Of a DNA stretch of 64,000 bases, positions 25,297-39,700 are shown one piece after another (within the stretch, counting starts at the first letter, position 1; every line of letters begins with the position of its first letter). Origin of the DNA: Rattus norvegicus (Eukaryota > Chordata > Mammalia > Rodentia > Muridae); the NCBI RefSeq assembly GCF_036323735.1, contig NC_086031.1:49305225-49369224 (forward strand), given 5' to 3'. A model generated the notes under the pieces. The model did not search any database. It was not told the DNA's origin and saw only the letters and a list, made by a program, of their open reading frames with translations. The translations under genes were made by a program, and so were the position numbers.

Positions 25297-28200
25297 ATGG
25301 CCCGAGGGTGGCTAAGTTACCAGGAAAGAGGGTGGGAATGTGAAAGCAAGGTTTGAGATTTGATCAGACAACACTGCTGGTCCTGTGTCTAGCGGAGGAA
25401 AAGGCACCTTGAGGACGGTTGAAGAAGATGCTAAAGCAAAAGAAAACCATGGCTGGAGACTGAGGGAAGGATGTGTGCTACAGGAGGCTCTGGTCGCCCC
25501 CAAGTGCTCCCTAGGCAGTTAAGGAAGGCAAGGAACAAGGAACAGAGATGCTGGGGTCATCGAGAGGGCTCAGCAGGCAAAGGTACTTGCCAGGGGACCC
25601 TGGCGACTGAATCCCATACGTAAAGGTGGAAGGAGAAAAACAGCTCCTGAAAGGTGTGTCTGCCCTGCACCGGTGCGCCGTGGCACAGGAGCCCACACAC
25701 AGCGTTCGGATGTGCGCACACTATCAATAGCATTTAAGTAAGTAAAAGAAAATGTAAAAGACGGAAACCTGCTTTGGCAACAAGGGGTGGTAGGGAGCGA
25801 TCTGGACGGAACTAACTTCTGTGGTGTGCTGAGAGGGAGGCAGGATTGTGTTGGTCCGAGGTGAAAACGTGGGACTCTCTGAGGAAGCTAGAGGTGGGCG
25901 AATCCTGGATACTAATGCCGGTTGGAGATAGAATCCTGATTTACAGGGGTGTATGAGCAAGTGAGAGGAGGAGCTGGAGAGAGGCAGTAAGCTTAGCCTG
26001 CGTCTCAGGACAGGGAGTGGGAAGGGAGGGGAGGAAGAGGAGAGTTTGTAGGTGTGACACAGGACAGTAGAATACCCTACAGCTGGGTTTTTGATCCTTT
26101 CTGGAATGTAGAGGAGATTCTTTGCAGAGGATAGAATAGAATGGGATTAAAGAGGCAATTGGGGGGGTGGTGGAGAGATGGCTCAGTGGTTAAGAGCACT
26201 GACTGCTCTTCCAGAGGTCCTGAGTTCAAATCCCAGCAACCACATGGTGGCTCAAAACCATCTGTAATGGGATCTGATGTCCTCTTCTGGTGTATCTGAA
26301 GACAGCTACAGTGTACTCATATACATAAAATAAATAAATCTTTAAAAAAAAAAAAAAGAGGCAATGGGGGAGAGGAATCCAGCAACTGTGCAGAGATGTG
26401 GAAACCGGACCGGAAGTAACAGTTGACTTATCCTGTAGGTGCCTCACTGAAGCCCTAGCAAATGGTCCGGCCAACAAGATGGTTTAATACAGCCAGTAGG
26501 ATGTTTTTCTGTCCTGAAAGAGAAAGGAAGTGATGAGCAGACATTTATGAGATGTTTTCATTTCCTGGGTGGTCTCCTCCATTTAGCAGAACTTACGTGT
26601 CCTTTCTGTTTGGGTCTTAGAGACAGGGTCCTACTGTGTAGCCCTGCTGACCCAACACTTGCTACACAGACCAGGCTGGCCTTGAACTTACACTGATCCT
26701 CCTCCTTCCCCAGTGTTGGGATTACAGCTGTGTGCATGGCTTTTAAGTATTGTTCCAGCCTACATATTCCTCGACATCTAGAGTATTGGTAATGAGCTGG
26801 GTGTGAATTTAAGACTGAGAAAAGTCGGGGTTGGGGATTTAGCTCAGTGGTAGAGCGCTTGCCTAGCAAGCGCAAGGCCCTGGGTTCAGTCCTCAGCTCT
26901 GAAAAAAGGAAAAAAAAAAAGAAAAGACTGAGAAAAGTCAGCCTTCTTTGGAAAGATGATATTTATAGAGTGGTGGCCCGGAGGAAAGCCACTAGAAAGT
27001 CACTAATGGAGGACAGAGCTTGGACAATGTGGTGTGTTATATGTGTTTGGCCCAGGGTGTGGCACTATTAGAAGGTGTGGCCTTGTTGGAGTATGTGTGT
27101 CATTGTGGGTGTGGGCTTTAAGACCCTCACTCTAGCTGTCTTCCACTAGCAGCCTTCAGATGAAGATGTAGAACTCTCAGCTTCTCCTGCACCATGCCTA
27201 CCTGGGTGCTGCCATGTTCTTGCCTTGATGATAATTAACTGAACCTCTGAACCTGTGAGCCAACCCCAATTATATGTTATCCTTATAAGAGTTGCCTTGG
27301 TCATGGTGTCTGTTCACAGAGCAGTAAAACCCTAAGACAGACAAAGATCTTAGTCTGACACTGAAAAACCTTTGCTTTAGAAAACAAACTTGGTTTCTTT
27401 CCAGCTGCACAGTCCTTTGGGATAAAGTGGTAAAAATGGAGAATAAAATGGCCGTCAGCCCCTCCCAGTCTCCCACTTCTGGCCCAGTGAGGCAGGCTTC
27501 CTTGTTTATTGCATTCTTTTAAGGAACATCAGTGGTGGGCAGTCTCTGGGGACTGGACTGGCTGGCTTAGCTACTTCTTGGCTTCAACACCCTTCCTCTG
27601 CTTGAGCCGTCTTCAAGGTTACAGGAGAGGGAAGAAAAGACGCCACAGAAGCAAGATTTTGTGGATTCCAGAAAGTCTTAACTCATGGATATGCTCTAGC
27701 CTTCCACCTGGCATTGGGCTAGCCTAGTCCAAACCTAGACCCAATAGTTCAGCTGAGGGTACAAACTGATCAGGGGCTTTGAATGTACATCGTATGGACC
27801 TAAGCTTGTGGGAGAGTGAGGATCTCTCAGGATGGAGTGAGGGTGTGTGCATCCATTCTCTCCTGGCCCCTCTACTGGACGTCCTCCTATCTTACCCCTG
27901 GCTCGGATTGCCTGGGGCACATCCACTATACAAGCAGGTCACCTCCACTGGGCCTAACCAGTACCACAGTGAGGCTTGGGGACTGTGGCTCTGAGCCAGG
28001 ACTGGCGGTGCACACTGTGTTCCCAGCATCTAGAAGGCTAAAGAAGGAGGATTTTGAATCCAAGGTTAGCTGGGGCTACATTTCAAGACTCTGAACCAGG
28101 CCGAGAGAGCCAGTGAATGTGTTTCTCAGATCTGCAGCCTCCCTAGACACAGAGTCGTTAGCATTCCATAGCTTCTGGTAGCCACTGACTTGTATTCTGG

Positions 28201-31200
28201 TTCCGATTTCAAAATTTGTTTATTTGTGTCAATTCTTTAAGAATTCCATTCAGTGAGTTTTGACCATATTCATCCTCCCGAGACTTCTGTCCATCCCCTT
28301 CCTTCCTACCCAACTTCCTGTCCTCTTTTTTCCTCCACCCTTAAAGTCTGATTTGGGCTGAAGACTCTGTGAATAGCTGCGTGGGTGTATGTGTACCATG
28401 TCTAAGGAAGCCAGAAGACAGTGTCGGATCCCCTGGAGCTGGAGTTACAGATGGCTGTGAGCCTCCATGTGGGTGCTGGGAACAGAACCGGGGTCCTTTG
28501 CAAAAGCAAACATCTAACCACTTAACTACTTAGCCATTTCTCCAACCTAAAACCTTAAAAAAAAATCTTTTACTACATTTTATTTGTGTTTTCCGTGTGA
28601 ACAAGTGTGCTGTGTATGACACACATGGACACATAGGAACACATATGGACAACTTTCAGGAGTTCAGATCTCACCTTCTACCACATCCTGAAAATCTAAC
28701 TCAGGTCCCCAGGGATGAATGTGAGCTCCTGTATCTACTGGGCCATCTGACTGGCTCCAGGGTCAGTCACAGTCAGTCAGTCAGTCAGTCAGTCTGTCTG
28801 TCTGTCTGTCTGTCTTCTTTCTTTTTCCTTCTTTCTTCCTTTCTTCTTTCTTTCTTTCTTTCTATTTTATGTATGTGAGTACACTGTAGCTGTCTTCAGA
28901 CACACCAGAAGAGGGTGTCAGACTCCATTACAGATGGTTCTGAGCCACCATGTGGTTGCTGGGAATTGAATTCAGGACCTCTGGAAGAGCAGTCAGTGCT
29001 CCTAACCACTGGGCCATCCATCTCTCCAACCCTTGTTTCTTCCTTTTATTTTGTTTTTATTTTGTCTCTGTATAGCCCTGGCTGTCCTGGAACTCACTCT
29101 GTAGACCAGGCAGGCCTCAAACTCATAGAGATCCTCCTGCCTCTGCCTCCCAAATGCTGGGATTAAAGGCATGCATCACCACTGTCTAGCCAGCACTGGC
29201 TTTAGTTTTTTGTTTATTTCTTTTTAAAGATTTATGTATTTATTTTATGTGGGTACACGTAGCTGTCTCAGACACACCAGAAGAGGGCATCAGATCCCAT
29301 TACAGATGGTTGTGAGCCACCATGTGGTTGTTGGGAATTGAACTCAATCTTCCAAAGAGCAGTCAATGCTCTTAGCCTCTGAGCCATCTCTCCAGCCCTG
29401 GCTTTAGTTTTTTGGTGTACATTCTCTCTTTTCTCTGCTCTCTCTCTTCCCTTCCCCTTAAAACTGTCTCAAACAGCCCAGGTAACTAATGTAGAATGTG
29501 CTATGTAGCTGAGGCTGGCCTTGGATGTCTGATCCTTCTGTCTCTACTTCCCAAGTGCTGGGGTTTTAGGTGTGGGCCACTGTGTCTGGCCTACAGACTC
29601 TCTTGACCTTCATTCCCGACACGGACCTGGCTTCAGTTCGTGGACATCGTTCTCTCAGTGCGCCATTCACTTACTCCGAGTCAGAATAGATGCTGTGTGC
29701 GCCCCATGCTGTGTGCACCCCATGCTGTGTGTGCCCCATGCTGTGTGCTGGGCACCAGTAACTGGGAATGCATACTTGGTGGCCCTGATCCACTGAAAGA
29801 GACAGAGAGAATGAGAAAGACCAATGCAAGGAAGGGAAGAAAGGTATCTGTGGGGCAGTGGTACAGGGGGAAGAGCTTGACTTTTCCAAAGCAGACCTTG
29901 GTTTAGGCTTATACTAACTCTGGGTGATGGGAAGGCTGAGGCCCAGAGAAAGTGGGCTGAGAAATGCCCATGCCAAGGAGCAAAATGGTAGGGAGCGCAG
30001 AGAAGGAGCAAAATGCTAAGGCCCAAGAGGGACCCCCTCTCCACAGTGTGATCCGTTTACCAGGCCTCTTTCTCCTTCAGGAGTCAGCCCCGCATCCCTG
30101 GTGGCATGGAGCCTCCTCATCCTACTTATCCTTTCTCCCTCTCTGCTCCACGCGTGTCACTGCCTCGAAGGACTTTATCCGGCTTGTTTCCACCAGGAGC
30201 ACTGCTGTCCGCCCAGCCTGTTCCTCAGCTCACTTGCGGGAACACCCATGTCTCCTTTGGGTCTCCTCTTGCAAGTCTGGTTTTCTCATTACTATGCCTT
30301 GCAATTTTAGCCTCAAAGTTTAGTGTCTCGTGGAGAAACAGTACGGAACAAACACAGGAACATGGCAGACTAAGGCAGCCTACAGTGAGGACCTCCGGCT
30401 GTGGTTCTGTTCCCGATGGTGGGGAGTTAGGAACACATGGATGTCCGATCTTGTTTTCCATCTCTGATGATGGCTGCTTCCTCCTCCTTTCCTCCTGGAA
30501 GGCCCCTCCTCTCACCTACATACGAAAGCTAAGGGAAGGCCGGTGTCCCTGCTAGAGCATCTGAGGCTGACACTCATGCAGCCTCCTGACTCTCTGCAGA
30601 GATCCAGGCCTCATCCATCTCCACCCACAGAGCCGAGACCACTGTTGCTCAAGTGTGCTGACCACAGCAGGACACTGGGGTGCCAGAAGGGTCACTGCTT
30701 TTCTCAACCCCATGACTGCCCTGTGGTGGTTTGATGGGGACTGGCATGGTAGCTCACTGATAAAGCTTTCCCTAGTATGTAAGTCCCTGGGTTCCATTCC
30801 CAGAACCTTAAAGAAGATGGCTAACACAGTCTTCTTACCACTCATTCCTCATATACCGAATCCATGCTTGGCCTCTCAGTTCAACATTTCCCAAGTAGGC
30901 AGGCTTCCCTGGGTGTCCAGCATGACCCTTCTGAAGCCCTGAGCTTTTGGGAAGCTGTGTACAATAGCCTGAAGCCTTTGGAGATAAGGGAGCCACCCTG
31001 CCCCCCACCCCCAAGTACATGTCTCCCGACCAGGTGCCAAGGGTGGGAACAGGCTGGCTAAGGCATAGCTAACCTCTGCTGCGGAAGGGTCTGCCTGAGC
31101 CTGACACCCCCATTTCTGGCAGTCTCCTGAGGGACTCTCTGAGGATAGTGCCCTGGGTTGTCAGCAGCAGCAAGCACTCAGGGAGCTCTTGGGCTGTGGA

Positions 31201-31911
31201 AAGGCCTCATCAAGGTATCTCATTACCCTTCCTCTCCCTTTCTTTCACCCTAGAGGCTGAAAGTTCCTTGGGCAAGGGAGTCCTCTGCAGGCTCATCAGA
31301 AAGTTCTGGGAGGGGCTGCTGGTATAGTTCAGTTGGTAGATAGAGTGCTTGCCTTCTATGTACAAGACCCTTTGATCTACAGCACACCCTGAGGCAGATG
31401 TGGCAAAGCACTCTGGAAGTAGAGGCAGGGGGATCAGAAGGTCAAGCTTATCCTCAGCCACACTGTGAGTTGAGATCAACCAGAACCTACATGAGACTCC
31501 TTTGAGAAGAAAACCTGTGAGAGGTGGCCCTGCAGCCCCACAGTAGATGATGACAGAGCCCACGTCAGTGTGAGGAATTGTTTTAGCCTTAATTCTCACA
31601 GGGTTTACTGTACAGTTGAGGTGTGATGGGGGCCAGAGTGGGAGACCCTTCCCAAAACCACCTGGTCTCATCCCAGCTTCCTATCCTCCAGGTAGGCTCC
31701 TGGCATCTGAGATGTCATTTCTTTTTCCATGGAAAAGTTCAAATTATAGTTCCCTTGGCCATTGAGTAAGTGTTCAATTTTTCGTACTATAAAAATTCTA
31801 AAATCCTTTTGAGCACGAACAGTCTCAAGTAGACAAGGGATTGGACCCTAATGATGTTATCATGGTTTCAGTGAGCATCTCTTGCTTTTTTCCTTCTTTC
31901 TTTCTTCCTTC

Positions 31912-31953
<42 letters not shown>

Positions 31954-31970
31954 CTCTTCCTTCCTTCCTC

Positions 31971-32005
<35 letters not shown>

Positions 32006-34111
32006 TTTCTTTCTTTTTTCTAAATTTGAGACAGGGTTTCTCTGTGTAACCCTGGCTATCCTGGAACTCACTCTGTAAACCAGGCTGGCCTCGAACTCAG
32101 AGATGTGCCTGCCTCTGGCTCCCGAGTGCTGGGTTGAAGGCAGGCTCCACCACACCTGGCCCCAGTGAGCCTTTGTCCCAAGGCTTTCTGAACAGTCACA
32201 CTGTGTCTCCTTTCCAGTCCTGCTTGGCAGCGAGCGAAGCTAGATCTGAGTCTGGCCCCAGCACACAGCCAGTTGAGAAACTAGGTGAAGAATCCCAGGG
32301 GACCAGCTCTGTTGTACGTGGGACAAGAGGTTAGAGGGCCACACAACTATGTAGAGACACATGTGGGGTTTGCACACAGGCCAACTGTAAGCAGAACATT
32401 TCTAGAACAATGTGAAATTCTCCCAACGGTGCTGATGGGAGGCGGAGGCTTTCCAGGACAGTAGCATTACCTCTTCTATCTATGTAAGGAACTGCCTCAG
32501 AGCAGGGGACATTACCCACAGGCTACCTAGGCACTACTGTGTGTCTGGAATGCTATAGTCTCCAAAGGGCAGGGGACCCCCCAGGAGAATCTGGAACCTT
32601 TACTGTCACTTCAGGTAGAATGAAGCAGGAGCCTGGAGGGAGTTCACTCCCTCTGTCCCCACCAGCCCTGGCTGTGTGTCTGTTTTGCCCTTCACACCAG
32701 CTTGAAAGGGAGCTATTCTCCCAGGGGATTTGTGGCCAGCTCCTCTCTGCCCTCCCTTGTGCAAACAGATGGCACTAGCAGCTTTGGAGACTGGGACTGG
32801 GGGCAGCGGGGGGGGGGGGGGGGGAGGGTTGGGGGAGGTACTAGAATTTGGGATTCTGAGAGAACGTATAGGACCAGGATGGAGAGGCAGCAAGGGGTTT
32901 GCCTTCTATAAGCAGGACCAGGAGACACCACCTTGTGCTTCTCTTGCTTTCCTGGTGAAAGAACAGCCTTGATCCTGGAGGAAGCAGCTGGCCAAGGCCA
33001 AAGGCAAGAGGAGACCTGCCAAGTTCTAGCTCTCCACACTGAGGCTGCCCATGCTGTGACACTCCACAGAGCACCAAGGTCAACACCAACATTGCTAAGG
33101 CCTAGAAAGAATACCCAGCAAAGACAGAATGGGGGACTCAGAGCCACTGCTCCAATCTAGAGCTCAGGCTGGGGCGATCTGGTTGCTTCCAGCTGGAGGG
33201 TCTTCCGGGGCCTCTCAGATCCTGGAAATGCAGTAAGAGTGGCTTTGAGCCTCTGAAGCAGAGTCACCTCAGACTTGCTGTGGGGAAGAAGCAAATGTGC
33301 CTGAAATGGAGGAGGCAGTGGGATCCCAGCTGAGGAGGGTGGTCACTGCTGCCTCCTAGGTAAGGTGCTGTCAACGTGGCTCAGAAGCAAAGGCAATTCC
33401 CTTCCAGCCTTCCTGTGACCAGCTTTGCAGGAACCACCTTCAAACTTGTTCTTCACAGCTGTGTGGGGCCAAGGAGACTCCTCATCATCAGGTGAAAAAG
33501 ATAGTAGGATAGAGTTAGCCTGGGCTAACAGGGCTCCACTGTACAGAGCCTTAGTTCTTGCCTTCAGTGAGCTCTCGTGTCATGGACTTTCAAATAGACA
33601 AACCTCCCCTCTCCTGTCCTCTCCTGTCCTGTCCTCTCCTCCTCTCTCGGCACTGGAAATGTTGGCATGGTGGCTTCTCTGTAATCAGATATGACTTTAC
33701 AGGAAATAGCTTCAAGGGTATCTGGTGATGGGGACAATGCTGTGTTTTGTTCACCAGAGCCCTTGGGGCTTTTAGCAAACAAGACACCATCTCATGGCCA
33801 TAGGCCTAGAGGAAACAGGTGAGGAGTTGTTTCTCACCTCTGACCCTGGGAGAGGTCCCTCCATGTGTCACAGGCCACCGGAGGTCCTCTACGGTCATAG
33901 TCTAGTGCATGACTCTAGTTAGACCCAGACCCACCCTCTGGGCTTCCTGTAACCTTCAAGCTTTTCCCAGAAAGAACAATCGCACTACCTAGATTCCCTC
34001 ATCGGAAGGCTGACAGGCCTTAGTTCTCTTGAGTCCTTTGTTACATTTAACCTAAACTCGTTTTGCCATAAATGATGAAAAGTCTAGAGATAGCCAGCAC
34101 CAGCAAAAAAA

Positions 34112-34166
<55 letters not shown>

Positions 34167-36041
34167 CCTGTGGAGGGTGTCAGGATGCTCACCATTAATT
34201 CTGAAAACAAAAATCAAGCCACCAGCCCAAACTCCCTCTCAGATAAGCATAAAGGAGGAGGCTTGGCTGTGTGCAAGGAGCTGGACTCTGCAAAATCCCA
34301 GGCCTGGGAGCAGTCTGTGCTCCTTGTCCTTTTAAGGCAAGGTCTGAGATCCCAGGGCTGAGCTTGCTCCAACAAGCCACAGCCCCATTCATTCCTGGCT
34401 ATTTGGAGGAAAGCAGTGATTAATCAACGTTTCCCCACCCCACCCCCCCACTCAGCCTGTTTTACATTTGGTTCTTTTTAAAGTGTTGGCTCACCTCTTG
34501 GTAGATCTCAGTCAACCTAGACGCCAGGTCAGGGGTATAACTGGAGGAGCAGCAGCTGATGTCTGAAAAGGTCAAAGGTCAGGATGTGAGAGATCTGGGA
34601 AGAGAAAGGGTTAAAATGTAAAGATCAAGACTTACTTACTTGGAGGTTCTGAATAGGGGTGGGAGTGGGGGTGATCTGTGAAGCTCTGGGGGTGGTGTGG
34701 CACTCAGGTAAGAGGAGTGTAGAGCAGGCAGGGCACGGAGCCTTGACCCCTAATAGGAAAGACCAGATGATACTCTCCTATTGACTTGATGGCTGCTAAT
34801 GAGACAGTTGGGCCTGAGCTCCAGTTTTGTTTGCCTACGTCTGCCCAGTACACTTGGTGGTTATCTCAGCCTCCCTTGAAGGCAAGGCTGTGAGCTGAGC
34901 AGTCTGGGCGTTCTGGAGAGGTGTTTGAGCAATAAACAGTAAGCAGATGGCCACACCCGGGCAACAGAGAGAGAAGGGAAGGTAGCAGGCTCTGTCCCAA
35001 GCCGGACCTCCTCCAGAGCTATCGCTCTCCACCGTGCTCCTGCAATGAGAGGAAGGCGTTAAGGGCCCAATGAGATGGGATGGGAGAAGGGATTCCCAGG
35101 CTAGCTCGAGGAGGTCTTCTAAAGCAGCTGTAGATGGAAAGCTGCCCCAGGATCTCATGGGCCAGACCCAGCTCCTGAGAGCCAGTTAGAGAGTAAAGGG
35201 CTCTGCTCACCACACAGCTCCAGTGACACACAGTACAGCTGTTTTTTCTGGGCTTAAGATTGAAAGGGGCACAGTCCAAGGCCCAGTCTCCCAGGCCTCC
35301 AGCCCTTGCCTGCCTATGTGATCGTGGGAGAGAAGTCAAAAAACTCCAGGGCTGGTCCCTACTAGGGTGTTTGCAATTCAGGCCCAACCTCGTCTCTATC
35401 CCCTCTGGGAAGGGTCGTGGTAAGGAAGGGCTGCATGGCCAGAGGGTGCCATGGACTATTGCTCTTCCAAACCCTGACTCTCCATCTTCCTACACTCTGT
35501 TGGGCACACCTGAAAGAAAGAAGCTGTTCCTGGTCTCGTCATAGTAAAAAAGAAAAACTGCAGGAAAAGATCTCACACATCCCTTAGTGACGCAGTTGCT
35601 CCTGACTCTCCGTCCTATGTCTAGTCAAATGGCCTGCATCCTCTGAGGCAATCTACTGCTCCCTCTGCCTCTCCTGCAGCGATGAGAAGCAAGCACTGTG
35701 AAATGCCCATTCACACCTCTGCAGAGGAAGGAAGTGGGCTCTGTGGAGGTGCTGGGTGGCCTGTGCTGCCTGGAACACTCAAGCCTCTACTGACTGAAGT
35801 CGATTCCATCTCAGGGCCTCTCCAGACAACATCAGAGCATCTGTATTCAGAGTAGGCTGCCCTCAGTGGTTTCCAGGGCTCTGCACAGAGAGGAACTTGT
35901 CCCTGGCAAAGTGGTTTTTGTTTCTCCTCCTTCCTCTTCCTCCTCCTTCCTCCTCCTCTTCCTCCTCCTCCTTCTTCTTCCTCACCTTTCTCCTCCTCCT
36001 CTTCCTCCTCCTCCTCCTTCTTCCTCACCTCTTTCTCCTCC

Positions 36042-36076
<35 letters not shown>

Positions 36077-36736
36077 CTTCTTCTTCTTCCTCCTTCCTCC
36101 TCCTTCTTCTTCCTCGCCTCTTTCTCCTCCTCCTCTTCCTCTTCCCCCTCGTTCTTTCTCCTCCTTCCTCTTCCTTCTCCTCTTCCTCCTCTTTCTCCTT
36201 CTCTTCCCCTCCTCTCCCTCCTCATCTCCCTCCTCCTCATCTCCCTCCTCCTCTTCCTCCTCTTCTTCTTTGGATAGGATTTCACTACATAGCCCTAGTT
36301 AGCCTGGAACTCACTACATAGACCAAGCCAGTCTCAAACTCATATAGACTTGACTGCCTCTGTCTCCCTAATACTAAAACTAGAGGCGTTTGCCACCATG
36401 CTTGGCCCCATCAAAGTCCTTACTAAATAATAAAGATGACAAAACTGTGGACTGTTACAGAAGACACACACTCGATGGAACGGTTCAGCTCTATTATGTC
36501 TACCTAATTAATTAGTTCCTTTTTATTTCAAGGTGTGTCCATGTGTATATATATGCACACATATTCATTCAATGGTACAGAGAATAGAATTTAGAAATAA
36601 CCTTGGTTGGTAAAATAAAATGTTAGCAACATTATCTTGATCATTCCAACATTTTCCCCTTTTGCAAATGTATTGGCTTCAGCTGAGGGTACAGCTCCAT
36701 GGAAGGTGCACTTGCCTAGCATGTTTTGATCCTTAG

Positions 36737-36785
<49 letters not shown>

Positions 36786-39700
36786 TACAAAATTCATTAT
36801 CCGAAGCCCTTGACTCCCTCAGGATTAGACTGAAGGATATTAAGCACTTACTATGAATGCAGAATGAATGCGAGGGGAGTCAGACACTCAAGGAGTCAGC
36901 CAACTGACACTTTATTGCAGTTAATGTATTATACTCAGTGTGTGTGCTTGTGAGTGCACACATCAGTATGCTCAGAGGACAACTTTTAGGAACTGGTTTT
37001 CTTCACCATGGGATCTAGGTGGTGAATACCTTTGCCTCTGAGCCATCTTACTGCCCTCTTTAATGTATATTACAACATAAACTTGGAGCTGGAGAAGTGG
37101 CTTAGTAGCTAAGCTCTCGGTGCTCTTGGTCAGGCATGGTGTTGCATGTCTTTAATTCTAAAACTTGGGAGGCGGAGGCAGGGGAATCTCTGTGAGTTTG
37201 AGGCCAGTCTGGCCTACATAGCAAGTTTCAGGACAGCTAAGGCTGTCTCAACATCCAACCTCCCACCCCTTTCCAAAACAACAGAACAGAAAACAAAACA
37301 AAAAAAGGGCAGGCTATTCTTGTAAAGTACCCAGTGGGTTCCCAGCACCCACATGGGTTCTCACAACCTTGTGTGACTCCAATTCCTAGGGAATCCAGTG
37401 CCCTCTTCTGCCCTCTGTGGGAACTGCAGGCATGTAGTATACATACAAGCATGCAGGCAAACACATAAAACACAAAATAAGTAAGTTTGTTGTTTTGTTT
37501 TCTTCTTACTTGTGTTTATTTGTTTGTTTGCTTGTTTATTGAGACAAGGTTTCTCTGTATATCCCTCTGTAGACCAGGCTGGCTTCAGATTCAGAGATCC
37601 ACCTGCCTCTGCCTCCCTAGTGCTGGGATTAAAGGTGTGAGCAACCACTGTCCAGCATAAATAAGTCTTTTAAAAATATTTTTTATGGTATCATTTGTAT
37701 GGGCATTTTACCTGCATGTGTGTTCAGGGTACCACTTGCATGCCTGGTATCCAAGGAGGCCAATGGAAGGCATCTGAAGCAACACGTGGTTGTTAGGCTC
37801 CTCATGGGTGCTGGGAATTGAACCTGGGTCTTTCTTGACCCCTGAGCCATCTTTCCAGCCCAACAATTAAATCTTTAAAAAAGAAAAAATAAATGCAAAC
37901 AAATCTATGAACATTTAGCACTATAAACAAGACAGAGATTTTTCTGGCAAGAGTGGTTTTCCTTAGTTTACCATGTGTGTAGCAGGAAACTAAATTTTCA
38001 CCCATGACTGGAAAGGCCTAAGGTACTCTGTGGAGGAACTGATCTCTCGGCATATTTTTTCCATGTACACATGGCCCAAACCCGAGGCCATGAGTCTGAT
38101 GTCAGTCCTCTCTCTTGAGGCCAGAACCCAGTCCTGCCTCTACAAAACTCAACTGAGGCAGGCTGTCAACCTTCCCCAAATGTAACGTCCTTCAGAGATT
38201 CAAGGGCACTTATACAAGCCCTCCCTCTGGTCCGTACACGCTCTCTCTCCCTCCCTCTGGGGCCAGCTCTGTGTGCTTATTTTTCTTTTCTGAATTCTTA
38301 GGAAAGCAAGCAAGTGGGGAGGAAGACTGATGCCAAGAACGGAGAGGACAAGGGCAGCAATGCCAGCAGAAAGGCCCTAGGCCCCAGACAGGACTCAGAC
38401 GTGGGCAAGGAGCCGAAGAAGGGCGTTTTAAAGAAAAGCTTCTCCAGGGATCGAGAGGAGGCCGACAGCAGAGGTAGTGAGAAGCCCAAGGAGGAGAAGG
38501 TCATCAGGGGCATTGACAAGGGCAGGGTCAGGGCTGCAGTGGACAGGAAGGAAGCCGGGAAAGATGGCAGAGAAGAAAGGGCAGCCGCCACCACGAAGAA
38601 GGAAGAGGAGAAGACAGGGAGTGTCAGGAACGCAGGCTTGAGCAGAGACAAAGACAAGAAGAGAGAGGAGGTAAAGGAGCCCAGCAAGAAAGAGGAGGTG
38701 AAGCTAACAGCAGAGAACAGGAGCACAGTTGGGAGACAGGAGGACGGGAAGCAGAAAGAGTCACGCGAAGATAGGGACAAGAAACCAGAGGTCAAGGGCA
38801 TAGGATGTGGGAGCAGAGACTCGAGAAAGGAAGACGAAAAAGTGAAGAAGGAAGAAACCCAACCTGATAAAGGAGTCAGAGAAGAGGGCAAGACCAGAGA
38901 GAAGCAGCCCCCCAGCGGCCCCAGCAAGCCCTCTGATGGGCAAGCCAGGGCAGAAGAGGAAGCAGCTCCCAGTATATTTGACGAACCTCTGGAGAAAGTG
39001 AAGAACAATGACCCAGAGATGACCGAGGTGAACGTCAACAACTCAGACTGCATCACCAATGAAATCCTAGTCCGGTTTACCGAGGCCTTGGAGTTCAACA
39101 CCGTGGTCAAGGTGTTTGCCTTGGCCAACACTCGGGCCGACGACCACGTGGCCTTTGCCATTGCCATCATGCTGAAGGCCAATAAGACCATCACCAGCCT
39201 CAACCTGGACTCCAATCACATCACTGGCAAAGGCATCCTGGCCATCTTCCGGGCCCTCCTCCAGAACAACACGCTGACGGAGCTGCGTTTTCACAACCAG
39301 AGGCACATCTGTGGAGGCAAGACGGAGATGGAGATTGCCAAGCTGCTCAAGGAGAACACCACCCTACTCAAGCTGGGCTACCATTTCGAGCTGGCTGGAC
39401 CCCGGATGACTGTCACCAATCTGCTTAGCCGAAACATGGACAAGCAGCGACAGAAACGGCTGCAAGAGCAAAAGCAGGCCCAGGAAGCCAGTGGGGAGAA
39501 GAAGGACCGGCTGGAGGTACCCAAGGTCGGGGCTCTGCCCAAGGGCTCCCCCAAACCTTCACCCCAGCCATCCCCAAAGTCTGCTCCAAAGAACTCACCC
39601 AAGAAAGCGGGTGTCCCAGCAGCCCCGCCTCCCCCTCCCCCTCCACTGGCCCCACCCCTTATCATGGAGAACCTAAAGAACTCACTCTCACCAGCCACCC

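Larger units (their letters stand above)
32165..34100. other. Intron 1 segment, mostly unique
   Basis: Two kilobases without a recognised transposon, apart from a poly(G) tract (32808-32823) and a TCCTG/TCCTC repeat (33604-33650). Nothing gene-like. Confidence 0.45.
1087..38301 (+). other. Lmod1: Lmod1 intron 1 (37.2 kb)
   Basis: Donor GTGAGT at 1087; acceptor TTCTTAG ending at 38301; phase 0. It is filled with rodent SINEs, old MIR/L2/L1 pieces and microsatellites, listed separately. I found no credible internal protein-coding gene. Open frames inside it lack family resemblance and mostly fall in repeats. Confidence 0.93.

Noticed and set aside
30106..30555. 149-codon open frame
   Set aside because: No family resemblance; overlapping frames on both strands suggest chance openness in pyrimidine-rich, possibly L2-age sequence.
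35711..36321. Poly-Ser/Leu/Pro and poly-Glu/Arg open frames
   Set aside because: Entirely within or beside the polypyrimidine tract; low complexity.
38298..39215. 305-codon open frame on the minus strand
   Set aside because: It is the antisense shadow of Lmod1 exon 2; Lys/Glu-rich codons read backwards give Ser/Leu/Phe. The + frame is the conserved protein.
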